Source: Haliclona indistincta (Eukaryota > Porifera > Demospongiae > Haplosclerida > Chalinidae). From it: a DNA stretch of 64,000 nt. Under the pieces are notes generated by a model that was not told the origin of the DNA, ran no database searches, and saw nothing but the letters and a program-made list of their open reading frames with translations. The stretch lies in the NCBI GenBank assembly GCA_964017065.1, contig OZ024785.1, positions 13,657,592 to 13,721,591 of the forward strand, written 5' to 3'. This document shows, one piece after another, positions 47,001 to 56,672 of this stretch; within the stretch, counting starts at the first letter, position 1, and each line of letters starts with the position of its first letter. The position numbers and the translations under genes are program-made.

Positions 47001-48767
47001 ATATATTTTAAATGATAACAAGCCTGACAATGATTATCGAGAAACGTTAGAACAAAGTGTTTATTGCTGGAGTCAAGGTTGTATATGGTTAGCAGCAGAA
47101 TTATTCTAATGCACCGTCTGCATGAATTCTTCATATCAGCAACTATTGGAATTACGAGGGCTAACAAGTTGAAAAGTGAAATCATCGTATTGAGAATCAA
47201 AAGTAAAGGGATCGCTTTAAACATCAAACACAAGATTGTTCCGTACAGAAGTCAGGCAACATTCATGAGATTTCGTAATGATCTGTTAGGCAGCTGACAC
47301 TCGTCTGTATAGTCTCCATCAAAAACTCTTTCACTATTGCTGTACGATATCCAAGAGCACTCATAAACTTAGTGACATGTTATTTAACGGAACTGTTTTT
47401 TCACGAGTTTTCAAGACATGACAATCTGTCTAATTCTTATTACACAAAACGTAAGGTTGTCTTGTTCTTTCTTTAAGCGCAATGTTACCTTATAAAGCAG
47501 TATTGATATACAACAGATATCATATCTACTGAATCACCATCCGTAACAATTATTTTACACTGAAACATGAAGAAAGTGCAGTTTCATCCGTGTACGGTTT
47601 TGAAGTAAAGTACATGTGAATATCTAGATGGAACTACTCGATCATGCTGTGCGAGATATGTTATATCAGCTCTTTATCGCTTTCTTGTTGTCGTCAATAT
47701 AATCTTCCTCTGTCAAATCTTGCACTCTCCTCTATATCGATAATTTTATTTGCTCCACCTTTTTCTAACAATGATTTCAATACTAAGTTTTTTGGCTTGT
47801 AACTGTTCAATTTATTTTAGAGAACACTTGATATCTAATTTTCAGTGTTATCCTTCTGCATAGTGTTTGAATATAAATATTATCATTGTTATTTACAATT
47901 CTTTTGGTATTACTGTATTGATAATTGATTTATTGATTTGTGATATAATTATTTTTATTCATTAATCGAGCGTGTACTTTCTAAGACGATCATCAATTCT
48001 TGGTCGATTCTTGGTCACTTTAATTGAGTCACTATGTCACAGTCTGTTTCATTTCACATTCTATTAGTCCTTCAGTTTATACTAGTTGTATATGCTGTAA
48101 AATCATAATTAATAATAATAATTTATTTAATTGTTTTTGTTCTCAGTATCAATCTTTCAAACTTTTCTTAGAACATTATTTAACTTATTCTGTCTTGTTT
48201 TTATTCATGGCATAATTTTATGTTAATTTGCTGAATGCAAACTTTGCTTATGTCACAAGTTGTTCATAAAATATTTTCATTTTTGAATTATAGTATTTTT
48301 TGTTGGTTGTATTCAAATCACTATGTGTTTCCTGTCACACTCGTAGCTTTAGATTATTTGATTATAGTTCACCGTATTTTATTCACCGTGCTTGATTAGC
48401 ACTCTCTGTATTAGACTCTGCTGTGATTGCCATGATAGCGTGCATGCTTTAGCTTTAGATATGTTTATTGTTATGTGCTGTGACTCTTAATCCACAAGTC
48501 AGTTTACTATGTAATACTGGTAACCACACTTGCTGTGCTTTACATTGCTTTTCAACCATTATTTGGTTACTCAGTGTTGTTAATTTTATGTTTGTTAAAA
48601 GGCATTTGTTAACAATGTATTGACTATTACAACATATGTAAACTACTTTGGCTAATATACTGTAACATTACACTAGCTTCAACATAGTGAATGAGTTACA
48701 TTGATAATCATTAAAATGTATGATCTAGAAAACTCTTTCTATGACAACAGTTGGATTTTGGTTACCT
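44061..48767. other. Long AT-rich region with no convincing gene
   Basis: Short ORFs in this region (44208-44480, 45333-45611, 46184-46429, 46964-47233) lack motifs. Some are hydrophobic because of T-rich composition. 46.5-48.7 kb is particularly AT-rich. Only the small GC-richer patch at 44.9-45.2 kb looks gene-like and is listed separately. Confidence 0.45.
45006..45209 (+). CDS. Possible very small two-exon gene
   Basis: In a GC-richer patch, an ATG with good context (AAAATGG, 45006) opens MVANQLSLVSAAIAVFPCRL and ends at a CAG/GTTTGT donor (45081/45082). A TTTAG acceptor at 45149 allows an in-phase join to DQWVPTVSHFALEDMIVES and a stop, for about 45 residues. The first exon is hydrophobic and could be a membrane segment. 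No family recognised; chance open sequence is possible. Confidence 0.25.
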
Positions 48768-48771
48768 TTAA

Positions 48772-49503
48772 GGCTACGGGATACACCACGCCCACTTACA
48801 AGCAAGCTGAAATGGCTGCCTGAAAAAAACACTCATAGCATCGCGCTTGTTGGTTTGGCTGAATATATCGCTGCATATCCAGTTAGAGCAAAGACTGCAC
48901 TTCGCCTTCAGCAAAAACAATGGCTAGACGCGCTACCATAGTGCGTTACGAAGTACACGAAGTAACGAGCAGCTTCGTCAACTAAGAAATCGAAATTCTC
49001 GTTGTGTGCACTCTGTAGCACGACTAGACTTGGCATGCAGCTAGACAGCTTAGTTATCTAGGGACCCACGGATCGTTTTTTCGATATCAGCTTTAGTTGC
49101 CGAGTTATGTTCATGCAAACACTTGAAAAGCTTGTCAAAGCTAATTTTCGAGTGTATGCGTGAACATAACTTGGCAACTAAAGCTTATATCGAAAAAAGG
49201 ATCCGTGGGTCCCTAGATAACTAAGCTGTCTAACTGCATGCCAAGTCTAGTCGTGCTACAGAGTGCACACAACGAGAATTTCGATTTCTTAGTTGACGAA
49301 GCTGCTCGTTACTTCGTGTACTTCGTAACGCACTATGGTAGCGCGTCTAGCCATCGTTTTTGCTGAAGGCGAAGTGCAGTCTTTGCTCTAACTGGATATG
49401 CAGCGCTATATTTCAGCCAAGCCAACAAGCGCGATGCTACGAGTGTTTTTTCAGGCAACCATTTTCAGCTTGCTTGTAAGTGGGCGTGGTGTATCCCGTA
49501 ACC
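48772..49503. mobile_element. Full-length hairpin MITE with TTAA target duplication (732 bp)
   Basis: The left half (48772-49137) is an almost perfect reverse complement of the right half. The ends read GGCTACGGGATACACCACGC and, reverse-complemented, GGTTACGGGATACACCACGC. Pairing continues to the centre, where ACTTGAAAAGC faces its mirror. TTAA lies directly outside at 48768-48771 and 49504-49507. Few mismatches show either recent origin or gene conversion between arms. No transposase is encoded; the ORF crossing the left end is incidental. Such DNA can cruciform, and a transcript would give long dsRNA. Confidence 0.9.
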
Positions 49504-49507
49504 TTAA

Positions 49508-50010
49508 AGCATCAGAGGACCTAAACTGAACTTCTGTGTAATTTTCTTTTTACCACTTTATTGCAGTGACCTGTTTAAATGTTTAAAATATATAAAGTGA
49601 ATTCTCAAAAAATTCCATCTTTGATATGTTTCTTAGTCCTGTTATCTAAGCACCTTTGTGAAGCTGCTACATTTGGTGTCATTTTTTGCTTTCTAACGAC
49701 TACATGTTTAATTGATAACTAACAATCTGTTTCTGGCTGAAAGAACTCATGGTAACAGAGTGAAGTTGAGAATTATAGGCTAAATTATAGGAAGATATTA
49801 AGAGCTTAAAAGGAATTTAATGATGGAGCAAGAACAATAGAGGAATGCACTTTCCGTGCTCAACTTTTCACATTCACCCTACGGACAAATCGGAACAATT
49901 ATCTGGTGGTCCAAACTGGCAGTTACGAAATGGTGCATGAATCCATATAGACGCTTGATGTGTTGCCAAACAGCTTTGCTACTTGCATGTTGACGAATCT
50001 TCAGAAATCT
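49508..50010. other. Spacer with no supported gene
   Basis: AT-rich, with no motif or splice-bounded frame recognised. Confidence 0.4.
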
Positions 50011-50226
50011 TCATAGCTTTGTTTGCATTTTATACTTCTGTCGATTCCTTGGAAGGTCACAACCTGTCTTTGCATTCATCACCCCACCTTGGTCATTCTC
50101 TATGCTTGTTAGTACCTTGGTTGCTGATTTGTATTCTGAATCCTTCTTGATGCGTTTCAAAATACTTTGCTTTGTTCGGCGGGAAACGGAGGCTGGACTT
50201 TTTCCTTTGTAGTTACCGTAAACCAT
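50011..50226 (-). pseudogene. Fragment of unnamed mobile-gene family (SVSRRTKQSILKRI)
   Basis: A 71-codon frame reads SPASVSRRTKQSILKRIKKD, then EYKSATKVLTSIENDQGGVM and NAKTGCDLPRNRQ. The same motif run (S.SRRTK..IL..I........TKVL..IE...GGV......CDLP..R.Q) recurs in cnidarian uncharacterised proteins. It may be the 3' relative of the Cys-rich exon at 50.7 kb, but no in-phase link was found. Confidence 0.45.
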
Positions 50227-50720
50227 GAACCGCCATTACCGTGAACCACCATTTTGTCAACCATCTTAGTGAAAGGCTCATCTCTTGTGGGAGTGAATAC
50301 TGTCACCTGTTGAAGATAATGGATAACTTAAATGAGCAGAACATGGTGATTATTACCTGAACAGACTTTGATATGGCCTGTGAGCTTGATTTAGGAGTTA
50401 CACGTAGTAATCTGATGGAGTGTTAATTGATCGTGTCCTAAAAATGAAGCATTTTTATAATATCTGTGATTTAGAATTTTTTGTCTATGGAATACTTCCA
50501 GAAATAGTAGGAAGTTGTGCTGCTGTAAAAGTTGACATTAGTGCAGCGGCATACCAAAACAATTGTGCATTTTATGATAAAAACACCAAAGTTGGTACAC
50601 ATGTAGACTAATGCCTTGTGAACATTTTTGGATATGGAGCCATTCGTGTATGTACCCGTGTCAGTATTTATTAATTAATTTTATTAAATAGGTGTTAATT
50701 GAAAAAAAAAACCAATAATT
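50227..50720. other. Spacer; short plus ORF
   Basis: A plus frame (50420-50611) reads FVYGILPEIVGSCAAVKVDI, then SAAAYQNNCAFYDKNTKVGT. It is open but unrecognised. Confidence 0.3.
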
Positions 50721-51095
50721 TCAATTAGTTGAACATTCTCCTTCACATTTACATAGGGCAGTACACTTAAGTCCAGCTTTCTTGCACTTGCAATTTTTCT
50801 TGCAGCCACACGATATCATTTCATAGCATGTTTTCGACGCCTCTTGAAGTGCTGTCCAGTATGGTTCAAATAGATGATCATTTGTCTTGGTCCAGCCCCA
50901 ACTATCTGGTGAAGGTAGTACAGGATTAGGACTAAGTGTTTGTCCCCAGATATGACCACCTTGGTAAGTTGCTCGCTTCACATGTTGCTCTAAAGCAGCA
51001 TAAGATGGAGGAATTCTTTGCACTGAAGATGTTTTAGCAAAAAGTTTCTTCCTAGCCTTATTGATATCAGTAGTGGTGCTTGTTTTGTCAGACTA
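50721..51095 (-). CDS. Cys-rich CXC/tesmin-like C-terminal exon of an unnamed protein
   Basis: From 51095 the frame reads SDKTSTTTDINKARKKLFAK, TSSVQRIPPSYAALEQHVKR, GGHIWGQTLSPNPVLPSPDS and WGWTKTNDHLFEPYWTALQE. It ends in a zinc-binding-like tail with nine cysteines (CGCKKNCKCKKAGLKCTALC, then KCEGEC). The whole pattern (LPPT..AL..H..RA.YQ...W...L.P....PSP..WGW....W.P.WTTLPEAS..C.EL..C.CKK.C..RCKCKKA.L.CT.LC.CEG.C) is a common cnidarian/sponge C-terminus, perhaps element-derived. Stop after ECSTN. The 5' exons were not found. Confidence 0.6.
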
Positions 51096-51548
51096 AGGAC
51101 AGTAGTGTTCATTATAGTATACTGCAGTCCTTTTAGCCCTGAAGTCATCAGTGTAGCAGATTATCTAACAATGAATTGGCGATAGCATTATCAATGATAA
51201 CTACTGTATCTCGTCTCTCCTTCTCTGCCGCTCTACTAGGTCCCTCACGTAATTCTCATACTGTAAAGATTAATGTTACCGTTACCTTTAACAAAGGCAG
51301 TCTTTATTGGCTTACATTTTCTACTAGAGAGTAAACCACCGCGTCCACATTAGTAAGTAGAGGCTAATGTGGCTCACTCACTCATTCACTCAATCACATT
51401 CACCCACTCACTCGATACATGTCGATTAACCTAAACATAACTGCATGAGCAAGCTCAGAATAACCGCTGTAACAACTCAGTGTTTAAACTTTATTAATAA
51501 TGCAATACAGAATCATTGAATGCAAACTATTATAGTTCAGTGTTCAGG
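51096..51548. other. Spacer
   Basis: Tandem CACTCA-type motifs occur at 51373-51420. No gene recognised. Confidence 0.4.
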
Positions 51549-52176
51549 TCATGATCGGCCCGGGCGACGTTGTTTTAGTTTTTCCATCTCTTCTAGGCGC
51601 ACTCGCGTCAGCCTCCTCTCGGTTTCGTCTTCATGAACCCGTTTTCTTTTAGCCAGTTGGGCGTTTCTTCTGATCTTGATCTTCATGAACCCGTTTTCTT
51701 TTAGCCAGTTGGGCATTTCTTCTTCTGATCTCTGCTTCTGCTTTCTTTTCCTCCTCAACCTTCCTTTTTTTCTTCTTTTTTTTAAATTCTAGCAATTCTT
51801 CAATGGCTTCATCCGTTCTTAGCCTTTTTCTTGACGCCTCTGCTTCTTCCTTTAGTCCTTTTACTTCCTCTTTCAATGCCTCAAGTTCCTCCAACTTGTT
51901 CCTCATTTCTTCCGCCTGCACCGCATCCAGCACTGTCCCGGCTTCTTCTATCTTCTCGTCCTGTGGCCGCTTCTCGGTTTCCTCCATTGCATTATTCTTC
52001 GTTATCGCCTCGATCTGTTCTCGCATGAACTTCATTTCTTCCGCTATCTTCTCGTCCTGTGCCCGCTTCTCGGTTTCCTCCATTGCATTATTCTTCGTCA
52101 TCTCCTTTAACTCCTCAATCTGTTCTCGCATGAACTTCATTTCTGCCTTGTTTTCTTTGCTGGAACTCTGACCCAT
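51549..52176 (-). CDS. Coiled-coil protein with possible N-myristoylation signal
   Basis: From ATG 52176 the protein begins MGQSSSKENKAEMKFMREQI. Gly2 with Ser at position 6 fits the N-myristoyltransferase pattern MGxxxS, so membrane attachment is likely. It is nearly all coiled coil: a 33-residue unit (MKFMREQIEELKEMTKNNAM, then EETEKRAQDEK) is repeated with a 3-residue gap, followed by long Glu/Lys heptads and a Lys run. The open frame extends upstream, but MGQ follows a CCAAT-rich region and is the most plausible start. Near 51700 a tandem duplication shifts the frame; the longer frame ends at 51649, while the alternative tail continues to 51549. Family not recognised. Confidence 0.55.
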
Positions 52177-52300
52177 CTTGAACTCTGAACTTTGAACCAC
52201 TACAGGCAAGCTGTTTATATAAGGACTGAGCTCTTCAATCTGCCCAATCAGAAACACCATTGATTTTGATTGGTGGACCACCCTTCCGGTTCGATCGATC
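52177..52300 (-). promoter_or_regulatory. Likely promoter region of the coiled-coil gene
   Basis: Two CCAAT boxes (CCAATCAG near 52223, and ATTGG at 52268) and a CTTCCGG ETS-type site (52284) lie within 120 bp 5' of the MGQ start. GATCGATCCGATCC adds GC-rich palindromes. No TATA box is seen. These are sequence-level resemblances only. Confidence 0.35.
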
Positions 52301-52315
52301 CGATCCGGTTTGCGC

Positions 52316-52483
52316 GTACAGTTGATTGCGAAGATAATGCATAGCCTTGTCAAAGCGGAAGTATGACGTTGACCAATCAAACGCACGAATAATTGAATAC
52401 ACGTGACTACAAGTCAATTTGATTGGTCAATGTTACTTCCGCTTTTGACATTGTTTATGCAAGATCTTCGCAATCAACTGTAC
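52316..52483. mobile_element. Hairpin element A, GTAC-bounded, 164-bp period
   Basis: Starts GTACAGTTGATTGCGAAGAT and ends with the mirrored sequence ATCTTCGCAATCAACTGTAC. Inside each arm is GCGGAAGTA and TGACCAATCAAA (an ETS-like site next to a CCAAT box). The arms match over about 70 bp. The sequence is too short for coding. Confidence 0.8.
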
Positions 52484-52647
52484 AGGGTTTTGCAGGGTTC
52501 TTGCAACAAATCCGTGGAACCGGAAGTAAATACTGACCAATCAAATCACAGCTGTACACGTGTTTTTGAACGATCAGCTAATTTGATTGGTCAGCGTATA
52601 CTTCCGGTTCCACGGACTTGTTGCAAGATCCCCGCAAAACCCTGTAC
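52480..52647. mobile_element. Hairpin element B, sharing GTAC with element A
   Basis: Starts GTACAGGGTTTTGC and ends GCAAAACCCTGTAC. The arms contain TTGCAACAA, TCCGTGGAACCGGAAGTA and TGACCAATCAAAT, mirrored on the right. It has the same length and the same motif order as element A, so the two are related copies lying head to tail with one shared GTAC, possibly the target duplication. Confidence 0.8.
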
Positions 52648-52770
52648 GTGTATGGCTGCCGCTGCCTCTGCTTCTTCAGCGGTAGTCGGATCCAGTCCAG
52701 ACTGAGCTGAGACTCCCTCAATCGGGTAATCATCGAGTGCATGTCATGCAAACAAATGTAACCAACTAAC

Positions 52771-52949
52771 GCTCAGTCCCTTGGGCAATTTTTTCTTCTG
52801 TGATGTAGATGCATTGCCGCTTGTTGCTGCCGTTAAATCTTGGAGTGCCTTTACTATTCGTTCATTGCTTCTTGTAAGCTCTGCCTGTTGTTCTAACTGG
52901 TTGTTTATTGCTGTCCTTGGCGGTCTTGGCGTTGCTGGCAGTCTTGCAC
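52771..52949 (-). CDS. Exon of an unnamed coiled-coil gene (PKGLS end)
   Basis: Bounded by an ACACAG acceptor and a GTTAGT donor, the exon reads GARLPATPRPPRTAINNQLE, then QQAELTRSNERIVKALQDLT, ending QKKKLPKGLS. A similar combination of proline-rich lead, short helix and basic PKG(L) end occurs in repeated sponge genes, but neighbouring exons could not be joined. It could also belong to a gene upstream on the same strand. Confidence 0.4.
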
Positions 52950-53049
52950 CTGTGTTCAGTAAGGAAACTGTCTTATAATTATCACATGTACGCATGCTGT
53001 CAAAGTAAAAGCTAACTGTGTAGGTGGCTTCATTCTCACCTGGGCTCGA

Positions 53050-53778
53050 AGTCTTCTTCTCCACTATATACTACACCTGGCCTCGAAGTCTTCGTCTGCA
53101 TTACTGATTTCAATAACTTTCATGATAGATACACGCAACTGTACTACAGCTAGTACAGCACTCACAGCTACTTTAGCCTACTCGATCGATCGACACGAGT
53201 ATATTATGTGACCGCTCACATGCGTCAGTCAGAGGCATGTGACCACTCACCTGGAAATCAGCTTTCCATCATCCGTTTCCGCCGTCCATTTCAGTTTTCA
53301 CCCAAAAGGCATTGTGTCAGGTACTCAGAATTGTTTTTGAAAAACTAAGCAACCCTTGAACCTTTGTGGGATATGTTGGGTATCTGGGCCTGCTTTCAGC
53401 TTGGATTACTGGCAGACAACTGTTGCATTATACTTAGACAAATTAATATAGCAACAGTAAATGTGCATTTATCAACACCTTCATGCCAGCAAAGCTGGTA
53501 CATGTATGTGAATCAACCTAAACTCAAACTAAATGAATCAACCTAAACTCAAACTAAATAAAATTGCCAATTCATTTTAGAAGGTAAGTGTACCTTGATA
53601 TCTGGATAGATGTACAGTGCTGCAGCTTTCCTCTTCTGAGCATCGTTGATGATGACATCCCCACTAGGGTGTTGATCAGTCGCAGGTACAAGTCTGCACG
53701 CCAGAGGAGTAAATGTTTCAGATATTTCAAGATGACTGGTCTCCTTTGCAATCACAGTTCTTACATCAGATGATGACT
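53050..53778. other. Spacer with no supported gene
   Basis: A direct duplication (AATCAACCTAAACTCAAACTAAAT at 53511-53534 and again at 53536-53559) is present. The minus ORF 53549-53755 is open but unrecognised. Confidence 0.4.
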
Positions 53779-54002
53779 AATTTCTCCTCAGTTTGACTCT
53801 AACCAAATGCTTTTGTTCAATTAACTTTTTCCTCCATGTTCCCCGAGGTATGCACTTCGTTTCAGCCTTGACTACAAACACGCTAACTTTAACAACTTTA
53901 ACTCTACTAGCAACAGCTTTCTTCCGCTTCTGCTCATAAGCAAATGCACACTCTACAAGAGGGTCAAATGCACAACTGTCCCTTTTTGAGTGTGCAGATG
54001 AT
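53779..54002 (-). pseudogene. Fragment with IPRG..R..L motif (unnamed animal family)
   Basis: From 54002 the frame reads SKRDSCAFDPLVECAFAYEQ, KRKKAVASRVKVVKVSVFVV and KAETKCIPRGTWRKKLIEQK, followed by HLVRVKLRRN and a stop. The basic KK...R.K...V.V....(V/I)PRG..R..L...G.(V/I)..(I/V).(F/L).R pattern is common in N-terminal regions of uncharacterised cnidarian and sponge proteins, some of which carry HECT domains. Only this piece is present. Confidence 0.4.
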
Positions 54003-54739
54003 GATGATGAGGGAAAGAGAGCTCGCGCACTTGCTACAGATCTCTACACTTTCTACAGATCTCTACACTTGCTACAGATATTGCTCTCGCACTTGCTACA
54101 GATCTCAAATTTGTGAATGATTTAGTAGCTCTTTTGGTGATCTGGTTGAAAAACAAAATATGAAGCATGTATACATAAGATAGATACAGAATCTCTAAAA
54201 TTCAAGGCTAATATTTTCTTGTCACAGTTTGGTTTTAATTATTATGCCATAGTTGGGAATATGGTATTATATAGGACATGCAATGTTTCAGAATTAGTCT
54301 TGAACCTAGCTTGTATCATGTATATACGCACGCCTGATGACATGACAAAATGAATTGGCAATTTTATTGCGACTTGAACTGGAAACATGAGAAACCGTCT
54401 ATCTCGTGCCATCAGTAAATTCCGCTTTGTCTGTTATATCTACGAAAGTCATGAATTTTGAGCTCCAACGCTGTCATCCTTGAGCATTTTAAACTTCACT
54501 TCCTCACTGTCATTAAACTCTTGGCATTATAGAAATTGGTGTCTTGGCATTATACAAACTTGATATTGGTGTATAAAGTGCTATTGAGAATGCGATTGTG
54601 TGATGATGTACATATTCATCAAACAAGCTTTCATTAGCTCTTCTACAAAAAGAATGTTTCTTGCTTGCAGCTGGTGCTATAAAAGGCTGAGTGCATCAGT
54701 GAAAGTTTCAAAAAAATTTTGTTAGTCGCTGTCGTGTTT
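54003..54739. other. Spacer with short repeats
   Basis: GCACTTGCTACAGATCTC and shorter variants recur four times at 54028-54107. No gene recognised. Confidence 0.45.
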
Positions 54740-55703
54740 GCTGCAGCCCTGAGAACGCCCTGTCTAACATTTATCTGTCATTGGATAATGAATGAGTAAG
54801 TGACAGATTATTGTGATGGTTATTGTGAAGTATGAATATGATGTAGGTATCTTGCTGGGTCTGTGTGTGTGATAAAGCTCAAAACAAGGAACGACACAAA
54901 GAGGGACCTGGCATTGCCTTGCATCTATACATCATTGTTACCCTCTTCCTTCCTCTCTTCCAGCAGCAAACGTGACATTGAATCTGCCCTGGGCGGCCGT
55001 TTTTGGACTCTGGAGTCCTCTCTAGAAAGTGTCACCCTGTAAGGCGGGACTGTTCTGATGTAGGCAAAATCTGTGAACTCTGCGGCGACATGCGAGTAGC
55101 ACCTCCATACTTTTGTAGTATTTGCCGAGCCAACTCGATGCGGAACTGTTTATGTGTGCACTTCTTTTGTTCCTGCTGTTGATTAACAATGTAGGCATTC
55201 AAGACAGAGACATTCGATAGGTGAAAGAAAGCCCGTCGTCACCACTTTGCTGTTCGGTGAGTGAACCCGTAGTATGACAGCATCTGGTCTGCCTGATCCA
55301 CTCCACCCATGTGCTTGTACTGTACCACTACTGTTGGCTTTCGTATTTCTTCTACTCCCCTCTGTCCATGTCTTGATCTTCTTTGAACAACGGTCATGCC
55401 TTTCTGGTGTATTGTTGATAGCATAGTAACCTTGTTCTTATCTTGCCATTGCAGTGCAAGAGCTCCTCTAGCCAGTTGTCGATTTCTCTCTTTGCCCTTC
55501 TCCAAGTTTGATGAAAACAATGCTGGCATTCCTTTCCTGTCCACCCTCACTGTTCCACATGCACCAATGCCTAGAGACTTTAGATCACGGAAAAGGTCAG
55601 GACTTGACACAGGAGGAATCTTTGTATTTGATAGTGGAATACTGTTGGATGTCATATGTGTTTCATATCTTGTGTGATCATATGTGATATAGGTGAAACA
55701 CAC
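54740..55703 (-). pseudogene. piggyBac transposase, C-terminal half, two nonsense codons
   Basis: The minus strand encodes LFRDLKSLGIGACGTVRVDR, ALQWQDKNKVTMLSTIHQKG, then QYKHMGGVDQADQMLSYYGF and THRTAKW. MLST, MGGVD..DQ and the RRT.KW(W) motif are typical of piggyBac (DDE_Tnp_1_7), with Asp in MGGVD part of the catalytic set. The expected second Trp of KWW is followed by TGA (KW-stop-RRAFFHLSNVSV). A further TGA replaces Arg in LTGRH. The Cys-rich end (CHVC...YRCKAMPGPSLC) then follows to about 54920, and the 3' untranslated DNA to 54740. The N-terminal half is absent. Inactive copy, but only two stops suggest moderate age. Confidence 0.9.
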
Positions 55704-56232
55704 ATGTGATTGTGCGTGTGATACAGATTTGATCTAGATTTCATGCAACAAAGTGAATATTTGCATCATATTTGATCGCATGTTCTCACATGTATCTTTC
55801 ATTTATGTAATACATCTGAGAATACACACTTCATGTATGCTCAACTGTATTGTATATGTAGTATATGTGTTGTATAAGTGAACCAAATAAGTTGATTGAT
55901 TCGAGCCTGCTGGCATGGGACACACCACTTTCACTTCATTACGCTGCTTTTCCCCATTTGCAAAGTAACATTACGATAATTTTGACATTGACAAATTTAA
56001 ATAAGTTCTTGGCAACTTTAACCATACAATGTAATATACAGTTGTAGCTAGTCACAGAGAGTTTTTTCCCAAGGCGGGCAGTCTGAAGGAGCATGGCGCT
56101 CACTGTCCTCTCCTATATCCTGAGGGAGGCGCATCCTCTTCGCCCTCTCACTCATTTTCCTCTCTATCTTTCGATCCAGGCTCTCAATGTATCCCTGATA
56201 CTCATCGCTTCACCAGCAGGCTCTTTTCTTCA
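55704..56232. other. Spacer with no supported gene
   Basis: Begins in decayed TGTGATC-rich short repeats (55670-55800). The plus ORF 56093-56311 opposes the exon at 56233 and is not supported. Confidence 0.35.
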
Positions 56233-56405
56233 TCAGTCTGCCTTGAGCATAGACCCTAGATTACGCTTCTTGACAGGTGGTGGATCACTAGTGGTTGGTT
56301 CACCAACTTGACTTGTTGCCGTTGATAAGACTAGGCTTATATCTGCTGACTCATCGACCAGCATCTGCTTGGTGGATTCTAGATCACTATCCTTGATGTA
56401 GTTGC
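56233..56405 (-). pseudogene. Exon with DPPPVKKRNLGSMLKAD, perhaps hAT-derived
   Basis: After a TTTTTAG acceptor the frame reads CNYIKDSDLESTKQMLVDES, SADISLVLSTATSQVGEPTT and SDPPPVKKRNLGSMLKAD, then a stop. The acidic lead, PPP.KK and LG(S/.)(M/L)L recall the spacer before the hAT C-terminal domain, but no WW or ER motif follows. It lies just downstream of the nine-exon gene on the same strand. Confidence 0.35.
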
Positions 56406-56672
56406 ACTGCTAAAAAGATTTTGTTACTTTAACAAAAAAATTATGTTGTGGTGATGAATCTGAGGTAACAATTACAAATTTGTTAATTCAACAAAATACC
56501 TTTCATATCAACAAAGTATATTTGCTAGCTTGAAATAGCGTTTTGTTATTGTAACTTCCGTGCGTGATTTGACAAGAATTATTTTTTTTTCAAAGGGATA
56601 AACAAAATGAGGATGAATACAGAAGATATAAACGAATGATAAATGCAAGAGAGTCTGACTGAGCTTCAGAGT

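Noticed and set aside
48741..48941. 66-codon ORF at the left end of the hairpin element
   Set aside because: It crosses the element border and has no homologous motif; the mirrored arm contains no matching gene.
51803..52171. 122-codon Ser/Phe-rich plus-strand ORF
   Set aside because: It is antisense to the coiled-coil gene, whose Glu/Lys codons read as Ser/Phe on the other strand.
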